DNA of 64,000 nucleotides from Viola odorata (Eukaryota; Streptophyta; Magnoliopsida; Malpighiales; Violaceae): NCBI GenBank assembly GCA_963691705.1, contig OY829541.1, positions 37,837,661 through 37,901,660 on the forward strand. Direction: 5' to 3'. The translations under genes were made by a program, and so were the position numbers. The notes beneath the pieces were generated by a model. The model was not told the DNA's origin. It saw nothing but the letters and a program-made list of their open reading frames with translations, and searched no databases. This document shows, in pieces, positions 48,436-59,241 of this stretch. Positions within the stretch are counted from its first letter, which is position 1, and each line of letters opens with the position of its first letter.

Positions 48436-50211
48436 AATTCTCCCACACTTAAACTATGCTTGCCCTCAAGCATACTGACTCAATAACAAAACAAAACACA
48501 CAAAAATTAAAAATCAGAAAGCACTCATTCTTTTAAACATTAAGCTCATCACATAAAATGCTCGGATGCTTTAGTCCATAACTCTATCTCGTATTACCAT
48601 GGCCTAACCAATACCCCAAATATCCTACATCTGCATAGCACCATAATCAGGTGCTTAAAGGTAGAATCATACAATTGGAACAAAATATTTGATTACATTT
48701 TTGGTTGTCCTCCTATTATTTCCTAGATACACAGACTGCTAACTTCAAGCACAAACTCATACAAGCAGGCATCAACAAAATCTTAAAGCACATAATTCAT
48801 ATTTTTCTTATCAGTCTTTGCCGTTGTTTTTCAGCTTGAGCTTTATTTTGCTCTTTTTACTAGCACTTATTGTTTTTGAATCTTTGATTCAATGCATAGT
48901 TTCCTGGATGCTCTCACTTACCAAGGCAAGAACACCCGGACATATTGTTTTCTTTTCTTTATTGCTCTTTGCTCATTTACTTTTCTTTCTTTGTTTTCTT
49001 CTTTAGGAGTTCTTTGGATACTCCCGCTTGCCAAGCAAGTGTACCAGAGAAATTTGTATTTTCACATCACAAACAATCACGCAAAGAATTGTAAGACTCA
49101 ATCATGCGGTGCATAAATGTAAAATTGGTAGTCTATGAATCTAAGGACGTTGATTGATTATTGGCATGTCAAAACAGTTTTGGGCATTCCTCTCGCATAA
49201 CTCTGGTGTTAAGCACCAATATCATGAATCTATATAAATGAGAGATGTTTAAAAAGTACTAGGTAACGTACTCTTATAGGCATTGGAGATGTTAAACCCA
49301 TTAGAATGCCTTGGTAGCAAAACATGGAGTTATGTAATCAAGAATCCTCACTTTCTATGTGATGAGGTCAATGTTTAAAAGACAAGATGGTTTCTGTTTT
49401 TTGGAAGACAACACAAAGCATGCAGTCTATCTAAAAACACATAAAAAATCAAACCGAAAATCATGCATAAGACTCTCTAATCCTAGAAAAAAGAAAAAGA
49501 CCCTAGGGTGTCTTGGCTTGTGGCTTGGCCAAGACAAACTACAAAAAATTTCATGCAGGGTTATTGTGGAAAAACACAAAAAAAAACATCACATAAACAC
49601 AAAGGCATATATACAAATATACATAAAACTCCCCCCCACACTTAGAAGACACATTGTCCTCAATGTGTGTTGGAGGAAGAAAAGAAGAAAAATAAAAGAA
49701 ACTGTAGTGAAAAATAAAAAAGTCATGAAAAGAAACAATCTGAGGGTAATTAATTTAGAGGAGGGGACTTTGGAGGTATAACTGCATCAATCTTATGGTG
49801 GAGACTTGTCATGGACTAGAGAAGGGCGCTGAGACAACCCATAAACTGCCTTAGGAGGGAGCTAGTCTCTTGGTGCTGAGCTTGTTGCTGGGCAATGAGG
49901 GCAGTGGCCCATGCTAGTGTAGTGCTGGATGCAGAGGCTGCTACTGGGTCTGGTTCAGGAAAAGTGTCTTGGCCAAGATACTGACCAAGACAAATGTTGA
50001 AGCTGAATTTTTCCTCTGATTTTGTATGCTCTCCTCATGCAGCAGGGCATGATAAATGCTGAAGCTGAATTTTTCCTCTGATTTTGTATGCTCTCCTCAT
50101 GCAGCAACAACCCTGGAAACAAGTGTAAAGGATGTTATATGGACCAACAAAATACCTCTAAACTTATTTACGAAAATCAAAAAAAGAAAAATGGAAGTAA
50201 ATGAAATAAAA
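48436..50211 (-). mobile_element. Element C: 3' internal non-coding region
   Basis: No convincing gene. A second AAGTGTGGGGGGGAG-type motif lies near 49630-49645 (minus strand), preceded by GGACAATGTGTCTTC, another familiar Athila-type 3' signature. RT, RNase H and integrase, expected between the protease fragment and this region, are absent, which points to a large internal deletion. The perfect palindrome CTTGGCCAAG occurs at least twice (about 48250 and 49970), with a further TTGGCCAAG near 49530. Confidence 0.45.
49995..50110. repeat. 57-bp tandem duplication
   Basis: TGAAGCTGAATTTTTCCTCT and the following TGATTTTGTATGCTCTCC occur twice in a row with almost no change, the copies starting about 57 bp apart. 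Confidence 0.9.
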
Positions 50212-50213
50212 AC

Positions 50214-50754
50214 TTACTCACCAACTGCCAATCCAGGTGCCACAGATTCTTCATTCATTTCTGCCAACTTCCCTTCTTTCTCTGCTGTTAACTTGTTAGA
50301 TATGATTACTCGCAGAGTTGATTCTTGGCTAGGAAGGTGGTCCGGAAGGATTTTAAGCTCAATTTCTGGTGCCTGCACACTTGAAGGTATAAGATTAGGA
50401 TAAGCTTTTAGTAATTCATGGTTGTTAGAAATATCAGTATATGGCTAAAAAAACTTAAGATCAGAAATAGTGTCGTGCGATTCTTTATTAACCACAAATT
50501 CTTCTACCCTCAACTTTTCACCTAAGATTCCCCTATTAAGAGCGTAATCAAGAGAGTTAGTTGAATTTAATTTATAACCCTTAGCAGCAGCATGTTCTAG
50601 GATGTCCATAAAGTTAACACTATGCATTTTATTAGAATTTTCAATGACATCATACATGTTAAACTTTATAGTTGAACCACCAAATTCTAAGGTAAAACTC
50701 CTATGATACACATCAATTTTGGCCCTTGCTGTTCTTAGGAAAGGTCTTCCTAAT
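50214..50754 (-). pseudogene. Element C: gypsy protease C-terminus and protease-RT linker (fragment)
   Basis: Read on the minus strand from 50754, the frame opens with LGRPFLRTARAKIDV, the conserved end of plant Ty3/gypsy aspartic protease domains, followed by LEFGGSTIKFNMYD. After an in-frame TAG (50447-50445) the same frame continues to a stop near 50214. This second part includes APEIELKILPDHL and ISNKLTAEKEGKL, which match the linker that precedes reverse transcriptase in Athila-like elements. The catalytic Asp lies further upstream and is missing, because element A is inserted at 50755. RT does not follow. The fragment cannot be functional. Confidence 0.65.
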
Positions 50755-50949
50755 TGATAACTATGGATACCACAGAAGCGGCATCTCCACTACCCCGCCG
50801 GGTGACCCGGCCAGCATATTGTACCCGCCTCGGGAGACGAGGCCCTTTTCTTACCGCCCTTAGCCTGGCGACTGACCCTGGGATGGTCGACATCAGCGGG
50901 GGGCTCTCATGCGGCATCCGCACGGCGGCATCCCATCCCAGGTCATCTG

Positions 50950-50987
50950 TGACGTCACTCCGCATGACGTCATCCCGCATGACGTCA
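50950..50987 (+). promoter_or_regulatory. Three TGACGTCA palindromes at 15-bp spacing in U3
   Basis: TGACGTCA occurs at 50950, 50965 and 50980, about 90-125 bp upstream of the TATA box. TGACGTCA is the core bound by plant bZIP factors of the TGA type (as-1-like or CRE-like). The LTR of element B has two such sites. Confidence 0.6.
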
Positions 50988-51075
50988 CTCAAGGCCACCC
51001 CAGCGGCATATATCACCCCAGCGACACCTGCCAGGGATTATTCCCACCCCTTGTTGGTACACTCCTTCCTTTCCT

Positions 51076-51083
51076 TATAAATA
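51076..51083 (+). promoter_or_regulatory. Element A LTR TATA box
   Basis: TATAAATA in U3; the RNA start is expected near 51110. A TATA box occurs at the matching place in the inverted LTR of element B. Confidence 0.7.
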
Positions 51084-51288
51084 CCCCCACCTTTTCAGAT
51101 AAGAGGGCAAGCCTAAGATAGCGTACTGAACCCCTGTCATTTTGATTACCTGCACTGACTTTGCCATCGGAGTGTTTATGCCGGAGACCCCCTTCGGCGC
51201 TTTGCAGGTGACGAAGACCCCCGTACAGTGTTCCCGACCAGCCCAGATCAGGCCGATCCTGCTCAGTATCCCCCGGACTCTTATCAAG

Positions 51289-51306
51289 TGGTGCTTTCAT
51301 TGAGAG
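51289..51306 (+). other. Element A primer binding site
   Basis: TGGTGCTTTCATTGAGAG starts two bases after the LTR end. This string is familiar at the PBS position of Tat-type elements; I have not assigned the tRNA. Confidence 0.65.
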
Positions 51307-51371
51307 CTTTGGTTAATTAAGTGAGTTTTCCTTAGTGACCAAGCTCTGTTCTTTCTGAGAGTCGAAGGATC

Positions 51372-53768
51372 ATAGCTTCAGATCCAGAATCCACACCCCC
51401 TCATACTCGTGGGGTTCACGCGCGTAGGGAACTTTTTTCCACGTCTTCGTCAATTACATATGTCACATCACGTGAAACTTCCTCTGTGCAGTCAGACTTT
51501 CTTTTTGGGCTGACAGCTGGCACTCCGTTTTCTCAAATGGGCACCCCGTTTTCGCAAACGGTTACCCCGTTTCCACAAATGGGTTCCCTTATTTGCTCAA
51601 TGGATGCCCCGTTTACTCACATGGGCGGATCCAGTCATTTCGTCCCTCCGCTTGTAAGCTCTAGGATGGATGGCCCTACTACTCCGTCGGTAAGCTCGAT
51701 GTTAGCTCTTCGTGCCCACTTGGACTATTTAATTGGGATGGCCGCAGGCTCCACTTCTAGTGCAGCGACATCAGGTGTGTCTCCTCGAGTTATTTTCACT
51801 CCGTCTATTGTCGCTGATCGACCAGTATCGCCTCGTCGCTAGGAGAGCGTCCCTCTGACCTCACTTGCGATAAGTATGCCATTCAACTTTGCACAATTGG
51901 CAGACGGACTGGAGGAGCACTACATACCACGGATACCGCGGATTCCTGTCTCCCAAGTGGAGCGACCGGTAGATGAATACAGAGAGCGTTGGGACGGAAG
52001 GAGAGAGGGAGCCGGTAGGGAGGTATCTATGGAGCGGAGTGAGAGATCAGGTAGTAGGAGGTGACGATCCCGTTCGCCTAGGAGTCGTAGCCGGTCTCCC
52101 AGGTAGCATCGTACCCCGGAGCCTCGAGGGCACAGGCGACACTTAGACATGTCTCCTCCTCGTCATGATCGTGAGATCTTGGACGACACCCCTGGTCATC
52201 CTTTCACCCACCGTGTAAGGCACCACAGGGTCAGCCGACATGTTAAGCTCCCCACAGAATCATACGATGACACCAAAGACCCCATCTCGCATCTTAATAA
52301 GGTGAAGGATTTCGTCCAGTTTCAAACGCACAATGACGCGGCGTTGTGTCAAATATTCGTTATGACGTTGTCAGGAGTAGCTCACCTCTAGTTTGAAGGA
52401 CTTCCTGCTCGGTCAATTGATAATTTCCTGCAATTGGAGGCCAAGTTTAAGAGTCGCTTTAGCACAGTTATCCCCATTCGAAAGTCCGCAGCAGCCTTGT
52501 TTGATATATGTAGAAAACCAGAGGAGTCTTTGAATAGTTATCTTAGTCATTTTGATATGGAAATGTCGTTAACTCCTGGTATTACTATTGATTTCACCAT
52601 AGAAGCTTTGAAGCAGAATTGTGGATACGGGAAGCTGAGAGAAACGTTGATGGTGGATCCCCCAACGACTTTAGACGCGTTAAGGTTGAAGGCTCACAAT
52701 TATGCGAGAATGGAAGAAGAGGAATATAGAAACAGGAAATGGGATGGGCCCCAGAACGCCCCTCCTGCTCCCACGGCTCAAGGCAGTATGACCCACGACA
52801 CCCGTCCGGGTGACGAATACACCCAGCGGAAAGATTACATTCCCAAGGTGTTGAATCGCCAGAAGGGCAATTACTCTAGAGGCAGGGGCTGCAGTATGAA
52901 TGTTCAGCGACAGGGGGATCCCCCTAAGGGTCGAACATACGATCCCGACCTTCCTCCCCTTACACTCCCTCGAGCGGAAATCTTAGCCATCATTCAGCAG
53001 CGGAACCTGCCGATCCGCTATCCAGCCCCTATGAAGCCAGGGGTGGTTATGGGAGGAAGGGAAAATGCTTTTTGTAAATTTCATAAGGTTAAGGGGCATT
53101 CTACAGAGGCATGCAGGGAATTGAAGTTAGCAATAAAGCGCCTGTTGGAAGAAGGCTATCTTGGAGAATTCGCCACTCGTATGAGAGAGGAAACCAGGAG
53201 CGACCCTCCACACGGGGCGTTAGGTGACCATCAATTGCCTCCCCCCCTTGGTGGAAGCGGAACTTCTAAGGCAAAGGGGAAAGAAGCGCTAATGATGTAT
53301 GACGAGGACATCCCCATTATTAAGATTATCGCTGGGGGCGCGTCGTTCCTGGATGAGATTACCCCAGCAACACTCGTGGCAGGAGAGAAGCGGAAACAGG
53401 AAGGCCAGCCTGTAAAAAAGGGAGTGATTGATGCACTGGACAGGATGGTAATATCTTTTTCGGAAGAAGATGAGAAGGGCGTTGTCTTTCCTCACAATGA
53501 CGCGCTAGTAGTCACACCGGTTGTTGGGAGCCATGGCGTGCGAAGGACCCTCATTGATAATGGCAGTGCGGTGAACTTATTTTCTTTGGAAGCATATAAT
53601 CTCATGAAACGCCCTGCCGGCGAACTGGCTCCTTGTAAGAAACCAATTATTGGAGTGGACGGCATCCCTATACCTGTGATTGGAGTCACAACGCTGCCTG
53701 TGTATTTTAGAGAAGACGCGTCGAGAAGAGTTGATGTTTTTGGTTGTGGATCTTATCCTACCATATAA
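51372..53768 (+). pseudogene. Element A gag and protease frame, broken by stops
   Basis: One reading frame runs the whole length, interrupted by in-frame stops at 51840 (TAG), 52062 (TGA), 52104 (TAG) and 52389 (TAG). ATA at 51372 probably replaces the original start, as the following residues ASDPESTPP look like a Gag N-terminus. Gag blocks: the arginine/serine-rich part near 52020-52140, the region around RKSAAALFDI (about 52481) and LRETLMVDPPTTLDALRLKA (about 52638-52697). A Tat-type zinc motif CX2HX5HX4C with spacing FCKFHKVKGHSTEAC is at about 53070-53114. The protease has DNG at 53556-53564 in LIDNGSAVNLF, where many retropepsins have DTG or DSG. The frame is lost near 53720. Gag would form particles and protease would process the polyprotein; neither can be made intact here. 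Confidence 0.8.
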
Positions 53769-53913
53769 TGCCATTCTAGGGCGGCTTTGGGGCGGCGCTA
53801 TCTCAGAAACACCTCAAGATGAAATACCCCTCTTGGGAAGGGGTAGTATCGATCAAGGGCGATCAAAAGCTAGCCGTCGAGTGTTATGCACTCATGATTC
53901 AAAAAAGTTGTGA
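53680..53913 (+). pseudogene. Short frame-shifted end of the protease domain
   Basis: LVVDLILPYNAILGR, the conserved end of Tat-type protease domains, is read one base off from the gag-protease frame. The following RT frame is shifted by one more base, at about 53790-53815. Two indels in 100 bp therefore separate protease from RT. A programmed shift is unlikely because two are needed and both fall inside a conserved domain. Confidence 0.7.
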
Positions 53914-55531
53914 TCAATATGTGTGTGTGGCAGCAGATCCCTATGAGCAAAGGGATGAAAGGCAAACCCAGCCAGTGGATGCGATGGTGTCCATCCCCGT
54001 CCAAGGCAATGATAGGACGAGCTTCCAGGCCAGTGACAAGTTGACCCTTGAGGAGAGAGCACAATTAGCCCGACTGTTGAACAAGTGCAAAGGAGAGTTC
54101 GCGTGGGAACCGGCGGACATGCCTGGCGTGTCTAGGGAAGTGGCTGAGCACAGACTCAACGTTTACCCGCGCGCCACGCCAGTTCAACAGAAGCGGCAAG
54201 CATTCTCCACGAAAAAGTCGGTGGTGATTGATAAGGACGTAGTAAAGCTGATGAACGCGGGATTCATCCGAGAAGTCCAATACCCCACTTGGTTGGCCAA
54301 CCCCGTCTTAGTCCACAAGCCCAACGGAGACTGGCGCATGTGTATTGACTTTACTAATTTGAATGACGCTTGTCCTAAGGACTGTTATCCGCTTCCTCGG
54401 ATTGATCAGTTGGTCGATCAAGCGACAGGGTACGCATATTTGAGTTCCCTGGACGCCAATTCTGGATATCATCAAATTCCTATGGCCAAGGAAGATGAGG
54501 AAAAGACGGCATTTATAACTCCGAAGGCCACCTACTGCTACATGGCAATGTCGTTTGGCTTAAAGAACGCAGGGGCGACCTTCCAGCGTATGGCCAACAA
54601 AGTGTTTGAAAAGCAAATCGGGAGAAATGTAGAAGCGTACGTAGATGATGTATTGGTCAAGAGCAGAAGTTTCAGTGACCATCTGGCCGATTTGCAGGAA
54701 GTGTTTGATACATTGAGGAAGTACCAGATAAAGTTGAACCCCCGCAAGTGCGCGTTTGCATTCCAAACGGGAAAATTCTTGGGGTATGTGGTAAGGCAAA
54801 AGGGCATCCAGCCGAACCCGTCAAAGATTAAGGCTATCCATGATATGGTATCGCCGCGAACCCTTCAGGAGGTTCAGAGGTTAATAGGACGCGTCATTGC
54901 TCTGGGGCGGTTCATCTCTAAGCAGGGCGAGAAGTGCTTGCCGTTCTTTAAAGTCATACGTAAAAAAGCTTCTTTCGGATGGACGCAAGAGTGCAAAGAG
55001 GCGTTCGTGGGTTTGAAAACATACTTGTCGTCCGACTTGGTACTAACACGACCGGAACCGGGCGACACCCTATTCTTGTACCTCGGTGTCGCGAATGAAG
55101 TGGTCAGTGCCGTTTTGGTCCGGGAGGATAATCACGCCCACCGCCCCGTGTTCTTTGTTAGCCATGTGTTAAAAGATACCGAGGTGCGATACACCCACAT
55201 TGAAAAGGTGGCATTCGCCCTACTACAGTCCACACGAAAGATGGACAGGTACTTCCAGGCTCATCCAGTCATCGTGCTTACGGATCAGCCTTTGAGAAGA
55301 ATTCTTAGGAAACCAGAATCCTCGGGGAGGATGTTGATTTGGTCAATTGAGCTGGAACAATATGGATTACAGTACAAAGCTCGGCCATCCGTAAAAGCTC
55401 AGGTTTTGGCAGATTTTATCGCCGAATGTACATTTACTAGGGATAAGGCGGCGGAGCCGTTCGAAAAGAAAGAAAGTGATGCAATGGTCCCACCCTCAAA
55501 AGCCCCGCGGACATATGGGTCATCTATGTAG
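53819..55531 (+). pseudogene. Element A reverse transcriptase and first RNase H
   Basis: The RT copies element RNA into DNA. Visible blocks: EHRLNVYPRATPVQQKRQAF (about 54148-54207), the fingers motif AGFIREVQYPTWLANPVLV (about 54259-54315), CIDFTNLNDACPKDCYPLPR (54341-54400), SSLDANSGYHQIPM with the first catalytic Asp, MSFGLKNAGATFQRM, and the active site YVDDVLVKS (YVDD at 54638-54649). The RNase H that follows (about 54975-55430) reads LFLYLGVANEVVSAVL where an active enzyme has a catalytic Asp, although the TDQPLRRIL Asp remains. Such decay of the original RNase H is known for the Tat lineage. The frame ends at a TAG in 55529-55531, just after the next domain has begun in another phase. 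Confidence 0.88.
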
Positions 55532-57273
55532 ATGGCGCCAAAAATCAGGAGCTGGCGGGAGCTGGCATATACATGATCGGGCCACATAATGTGCAGGTAT
55601 GGCACGCCATTAGAATCCTGCAACCATTGTCCAACAACGCAGCAGAGTATGAAGCGTTATTGGCGGGGCTTAGAGTAGGAAGGAGCCTCTTCGCTAAAAC
55701 TGAAAATGACCTAGTAGTAGGAGCCTCACGGTTGAGAATACGAGGGGACTCCAAATTGATAATTGATCAAGTCTTGGGACATTCCCAAGCTAGAGAACCG
55801 ATCATGGCGCAATACCTCTCGAAAGTGAAAAGGGAATTGGCAGAAATGGAACAAAGCGGCGTGTGCGTTACTCTCGAACACATTCCGCGAAAGGACAATA
55901 CAGAGGCAGATAATCTTGCCAAGGCGGCAGCTAATATGGAGGCTCTCATACCAGAAGACGTGTACTATGAGGAAAGGTCATTACCGTCCTTCATGGAGGA
56001 ACAACTGTCGTTATGTGTGGAGGAGATTGAAAAGGACTGGAGGGTCCATGTGATAAAAATTTTGAAGCACGACGAGTTGCCCAGCGACAGTGCAGAGAAG
56101 AAAAAAGTGCTGAAGCAGGCGGCAAGGTGCACTTATTATGATGGGGAGTTAATTCGGAGATGTTTCTCGCACCCGGCCGTAAAATATATAACGGAGCAAG
56201 AAGGCCTCCACACCCTGCGCGAAATTCATGAAGACATCTGCGGTATGCATGTGTCGGGTGGTACCATGGCCGCGCAGGTGTTTCGGTCAGGATTCTATTG
56301 GCCCACTATTCGCAGGGATTGTAACAACTTTGTGCAATCATGCCATAAGTGTCAAGAATTTGCCAAAATCCCTCGACGACCCGCCACTGAAATATCTCAG
56401 ATCGTGGCGCCTTGTCCTTTTGCCAAGTGGGGAATCGATATTTTAGGCCCTTTTCCTAAGGCCAGGTCTCAACTGAAATTTGTAATTGTGGCAGTGGACT
56501 ACTTTACCAAATGGGCAGAAGCAGAAGCGGTAGCCAGTATTACGACGGAGAAGGTATGGCACTTCTTTAAGCACCAAGTGATCATGCGTTTCGGGGTGCC
56601 TCGCGTGCTAGTTAGTGACAACGGGGCACAGTTTACCAGCCGCTTCTTCAAAGAGCAATGTGAAGAATTCCAGATCGAGCAGAGGTTTTCCTCTGTGGCG
56701 CATCCTCAGACTAATGGCCAGGCGGAGGTAACCAACCGAAGCATACTGAGCGGCATTAAGAAAAATCTTGAGGGGTCGAAAAAGAAGTGGCCAGACGAGC
56801 TACCCTATGTAATGTGGGCTTACCGCATGACCGTCAAAACTAGTACGGGGGAAACGCCCTTTGCGATGGCCTTTGGTATCGAAGCGGTAACGCCTGTTGA
56901 AATTGGCACCCTAAGCTTAAGGGTGGAATATTTCAAGGAGGAGTTAAACGAGGAGAGGTTACGTGCTAACCTTGATATGCTGCCTGAGGCGCGCGAGGAA
57001 GCCCTCTTGAAAATAATGCACTACAAAAGAAGAATGGCGCGGTATCACAACAGACATGTTAAGGAGCGGCTGCTCAAGGCGGGAGACCTCGTGCTTAGGG
57101 ACAAGCGAGCAGCGGGCCAACGAATGTGGAATCTCAGCTCAAACTGGGAGGGCCCGTACCGCGTCACTCGTGTTATCAGAAAGGGAGCGTATCACCTCGA
57201 AACGATTGACGGTACTCCCTTACTTAACTCTTGGAATATTGCTCGATTAAAATTATATCATGCTAGAATGTGA
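55513..57273 (+). pseudogene. Element A archaeal-type RNase H and integrase
   Basis: The domain begins WVIYVDGAK at 55516, upstream of the first ATG of this frame (55573) and out of phase with the RT frame, so a frameshift lies at about 55440-55510. The RNase H has all four acidic residues: VDG, NNAAEYEALLAGL, RGDSKLIIDQV and DNTEADNLA. Integrase follows: an HHCC zinc finger (IHEDICGMHV, then CHKC, about 56225-56352) and a DDE core with Asp in KWGIDILGPFPKA, Asp in LVSDNGAQFTS and Glu in NGQAEVTNRS. The C-terminal part (GDLVLRDKRAAGQ, NWEGPYRV, LNSWNIARLKLYHARM) is complete. No chromodomain is seen, as expected for Tat. The integrase half has no break and is the best preserved coding segment in the window. 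Confidence 0.88.
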
Positions 57274-58095
57274 CATGCCGTGGGGCATGGTCTTGAAATA
57301 GTAATTGTCTTGAAATAGAAATTGAAAAATGACATGCCGTTGGGCATGGTCTAGAAATTTAAAGTGACATGCCGTTGCGCATGGTCTTAAATTAGAAATT
57401 GAATTGAAATAGAAATGAAATGTGACATGCCGATGGGCATGGTCTAGAAATTTTAAAGTGACATGTCGTTGGGCATGGTCTTGAAATAGAAATTGAATTG
57501 AAATAGAAAATAAAATCGACATGCCGTTGCGCATGGTCTTGAAATAGAAATTGAATTGAAATAGAAAATAAAAGTGACATGTCGTTGGGCGTGGTCTTAA
57601 ATTAGAAATTGAATTGAAATAGAAATTGAAATGTGACATGCCGGTGGGCATGGTCTAGAAATTAAAAGGGACATGCCGGTGGGCATGGTCTAGAAATTGA
57701 AATGTGACATGCCGTGGGCATGGTCTAGAAATTGAAATGTGACATGCCGTGGGCATGGTCTAGAAATTGAAATGTGACATGCCGGTGGGCATGGTCTAGA
57801 AATTAAAAGTGACATGCCGTGGGCATGGTCTAGAAATTGAAATGTGACATGCCGGTGGGCATGGTCTAGAAATTAAAAGGGACATGCCGGTAGGCATGGT
57901 CTAGAAATTGAAATGTGACATGCCGTGGGCATGGTCTAGAAATTGAAATGTGACATGCCGGTGGGCATGGTCTAGAAATTAAAAGGGACATACCGGTGGG
58001 CATGGTCTAGAAATTGAAATGTGACATGCCGTGGGCATGGTCTAGAAATTGAAATGTGACATGCCGTTGGGCATGGTCTAACAATTGTTGTGGAA
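57271..58095 (+). repeat. Element A 3'-UTR tandem repeats (TGACATGCCGNGGGCATGG units)
   Basis: About 20 units, each beginning TGACATGCCG and containing the inverted pair CATGCC/GGCATG around a short loop. The first seven are mostly long (about 58 bp, with additional AATTGAATTGAAATAGAAA) and alternate with 35-bp ones; the last thirteen are about 35 bp. The stop codon of pol (TGA 57271-57273) is the first three bases of unit 1. Variable tandem repeats in this place are known for Tat/Ogre elements and are a recognised source of plant satellites. Confidence 0.95.
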
Positions 58096-58144
58096 ATATT
58101 TCTTGTTCCTTGTTGGTTGTCTGTGTAATGTGCAGATAACAAGG

Positions 58145-58650
58145 AAAGGAGGATGTCGGGGGTGAAAAGTCCTAGCCTTGGGGCAGAACGGGCTAATGCA
58201 GATGGGTCGTCAAGAGGAGGCACGCCCCGACGATCCTGGAAATATATGGTGCTGGAAGTGAAAAATTCTGGCCTTGCGAGGCCAGCCTTGATCAGGCGGC
58301 TCGCTAAGACGAGACACGCTCCAGCACTGTTGGGAGTGAAAATCCTATCTTGGGGAAACCCAGAGAGGGCACGCCTCGACTCCCCTGGGGTGTAAAGTCC
58401 TATCCTTGTGACAGCCCGTGCTCACATAGGCGGATGATCATTAAGTGAGGCACGACCCTAGGGAAGATAAAAACTCCACCTCGCAAGTGAAAATCCTATC
58501 CTTACGAGGGTAGCGCTAACATAGGCCCCTCGTAAAGAAGGGGCACGTTCTGAGGTGCGAGTGCAACGCTGAGGAAGTGAAAAGTCATATCCTCGTGATG
58601 GCTGGCCCTGATCAGGCGGTGCACTGAGAGGGGGCACTTCCCGGCCGATT
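58145..58650 (+). repeat. Second 3'-UTR repeat block, degenerate units of about 75-95 bp
   Basis: Five to six diverged units share AAGTGAAAATCCTATCCTTG, then a G/C-rich arm pair and GGCACG. Examples start near 58165, 58258, 58334, 58395, 58485 and 58575. Several units contain possible stems such as GGCCTTGCGAGGCC near 58271. Confidence 0.75.
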
Positions 58651-59241
58651 GAAGAAATGTGGGAAGTCACGGTTCCCCAGCTAGTAACCGGAAGGGACAA
58701 ACCCGGCGAAGTTTGGCTGGAAGAGTACATGACACGAGCGACATCGGGCGGAGTTGCGCCAAGTGAGTTGGGGAAATACGCGCCCACACCCCAAGGTAAT
58801 TAAGATATTTTAGTAGATGTCGCTACTAATATAAATGATAAGTGAAAATGTGCAGAAAATTCAGCACAAGCGATATCTCGGAAGGATCGCGCTGAGAAAG
58901 TGAGGAGCGCCCGCGGCAATGGCCCAAGGTAACTAAGGCTTTTCGGGAATATGTCGCTACTAACAAAAGTTATAAGTAAAATTTGCAGAAAATTTAGTAA
59001 AGTGTCAAAGCGATGGAACACTTGGAAAATAATGACGCCGCGGAGAAGCAGAGCGTCTAAAGGGGAGATCCAGTCGGCTCAAGCATAGTACGAGATAATG
59101 GCGAGGAGCGGATCTACCCCATTGCGCGGGGAGAAATGCACGACGACATGACGTGTTGTGGGCCCGCAAGGGAAGCTTGAAGGCGCAGGCCACATCAGTT
59201 CAGCGGTGGCAAGCCAGTTTTGAAAGAAGGGCTAACGAAAG
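58651..59241 (+). other. Rest of element A 3' UTR
   Basis: No gene seen. It holds a two-copy repeat of about 90 bp (58788-58873 and 58921-59015) sharing CCCAAGGTAA, ATGTCGCTACTAA and TGCAGAAAATT. The last bases before the inverted LTR are purine-rich (GAAAGAAGGGCTAACGAAAG). Confidence 0.6.

Larger units (their letters stand above)
50755..51286 (+). repeat. Element A 5' LTR (532 bp)
   Basis: Starts TGATAACTATGG and ends GGACTCTTATCA, so the ends are TGATAA/TTATCA. The start overlaps by a few bases with the interrupted protease frame, so it may be off by one or two positions. A core block (CATCGGAGTGTTTATGCCGG and GGCGCTTTGCAGGT) is shared with the inverted LTR of element B. Confidence 0.8.
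50755..59241 (+). mobile_element. Element A: Ty3/gypsy Tat-lineage retrotransposon (3' LTR not in window)
   Basis: Order: 5' LTR (50755-51286), PBS, gag-protease frame, RT and RNase H, archaeal-type RNase H, integrase (stop at 57273), then about 2 kb of 3' UTR rich in tandem repeats. The second RNase H after a decayed first one is the hallmark of the plant Tat lineage (Tat, Ogre, Retand). The element interrupts the protease frame of element C. No 3' LTR in the same orientation follows; at 59242 a related LTR lies in reverse orientation, most simply a later insertion (element B). Frameshifts and stops make this copy non-autonomous. Confidence 0.85.

Noticed and set aside
50750..51300. Overlapping ORFs on both strands of the element A LTR
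   Set aside because: They lie in GC-rich LTR sequence with promoter and PBS signals, and none continues into a recognisable protein.
53715..53815. Programmed frameshift between protease and RT
   Set aside because: Two separate shifts are needed and one falls inside the conserved end of the protease domain, so decay is simpler.
57253..57651. Minus-strand 132-codon ORF with repeated peptides
   Set aside because: It is a translation of the 3'-UTR tandem repeats; the periodicity comes from the DNA repeat.
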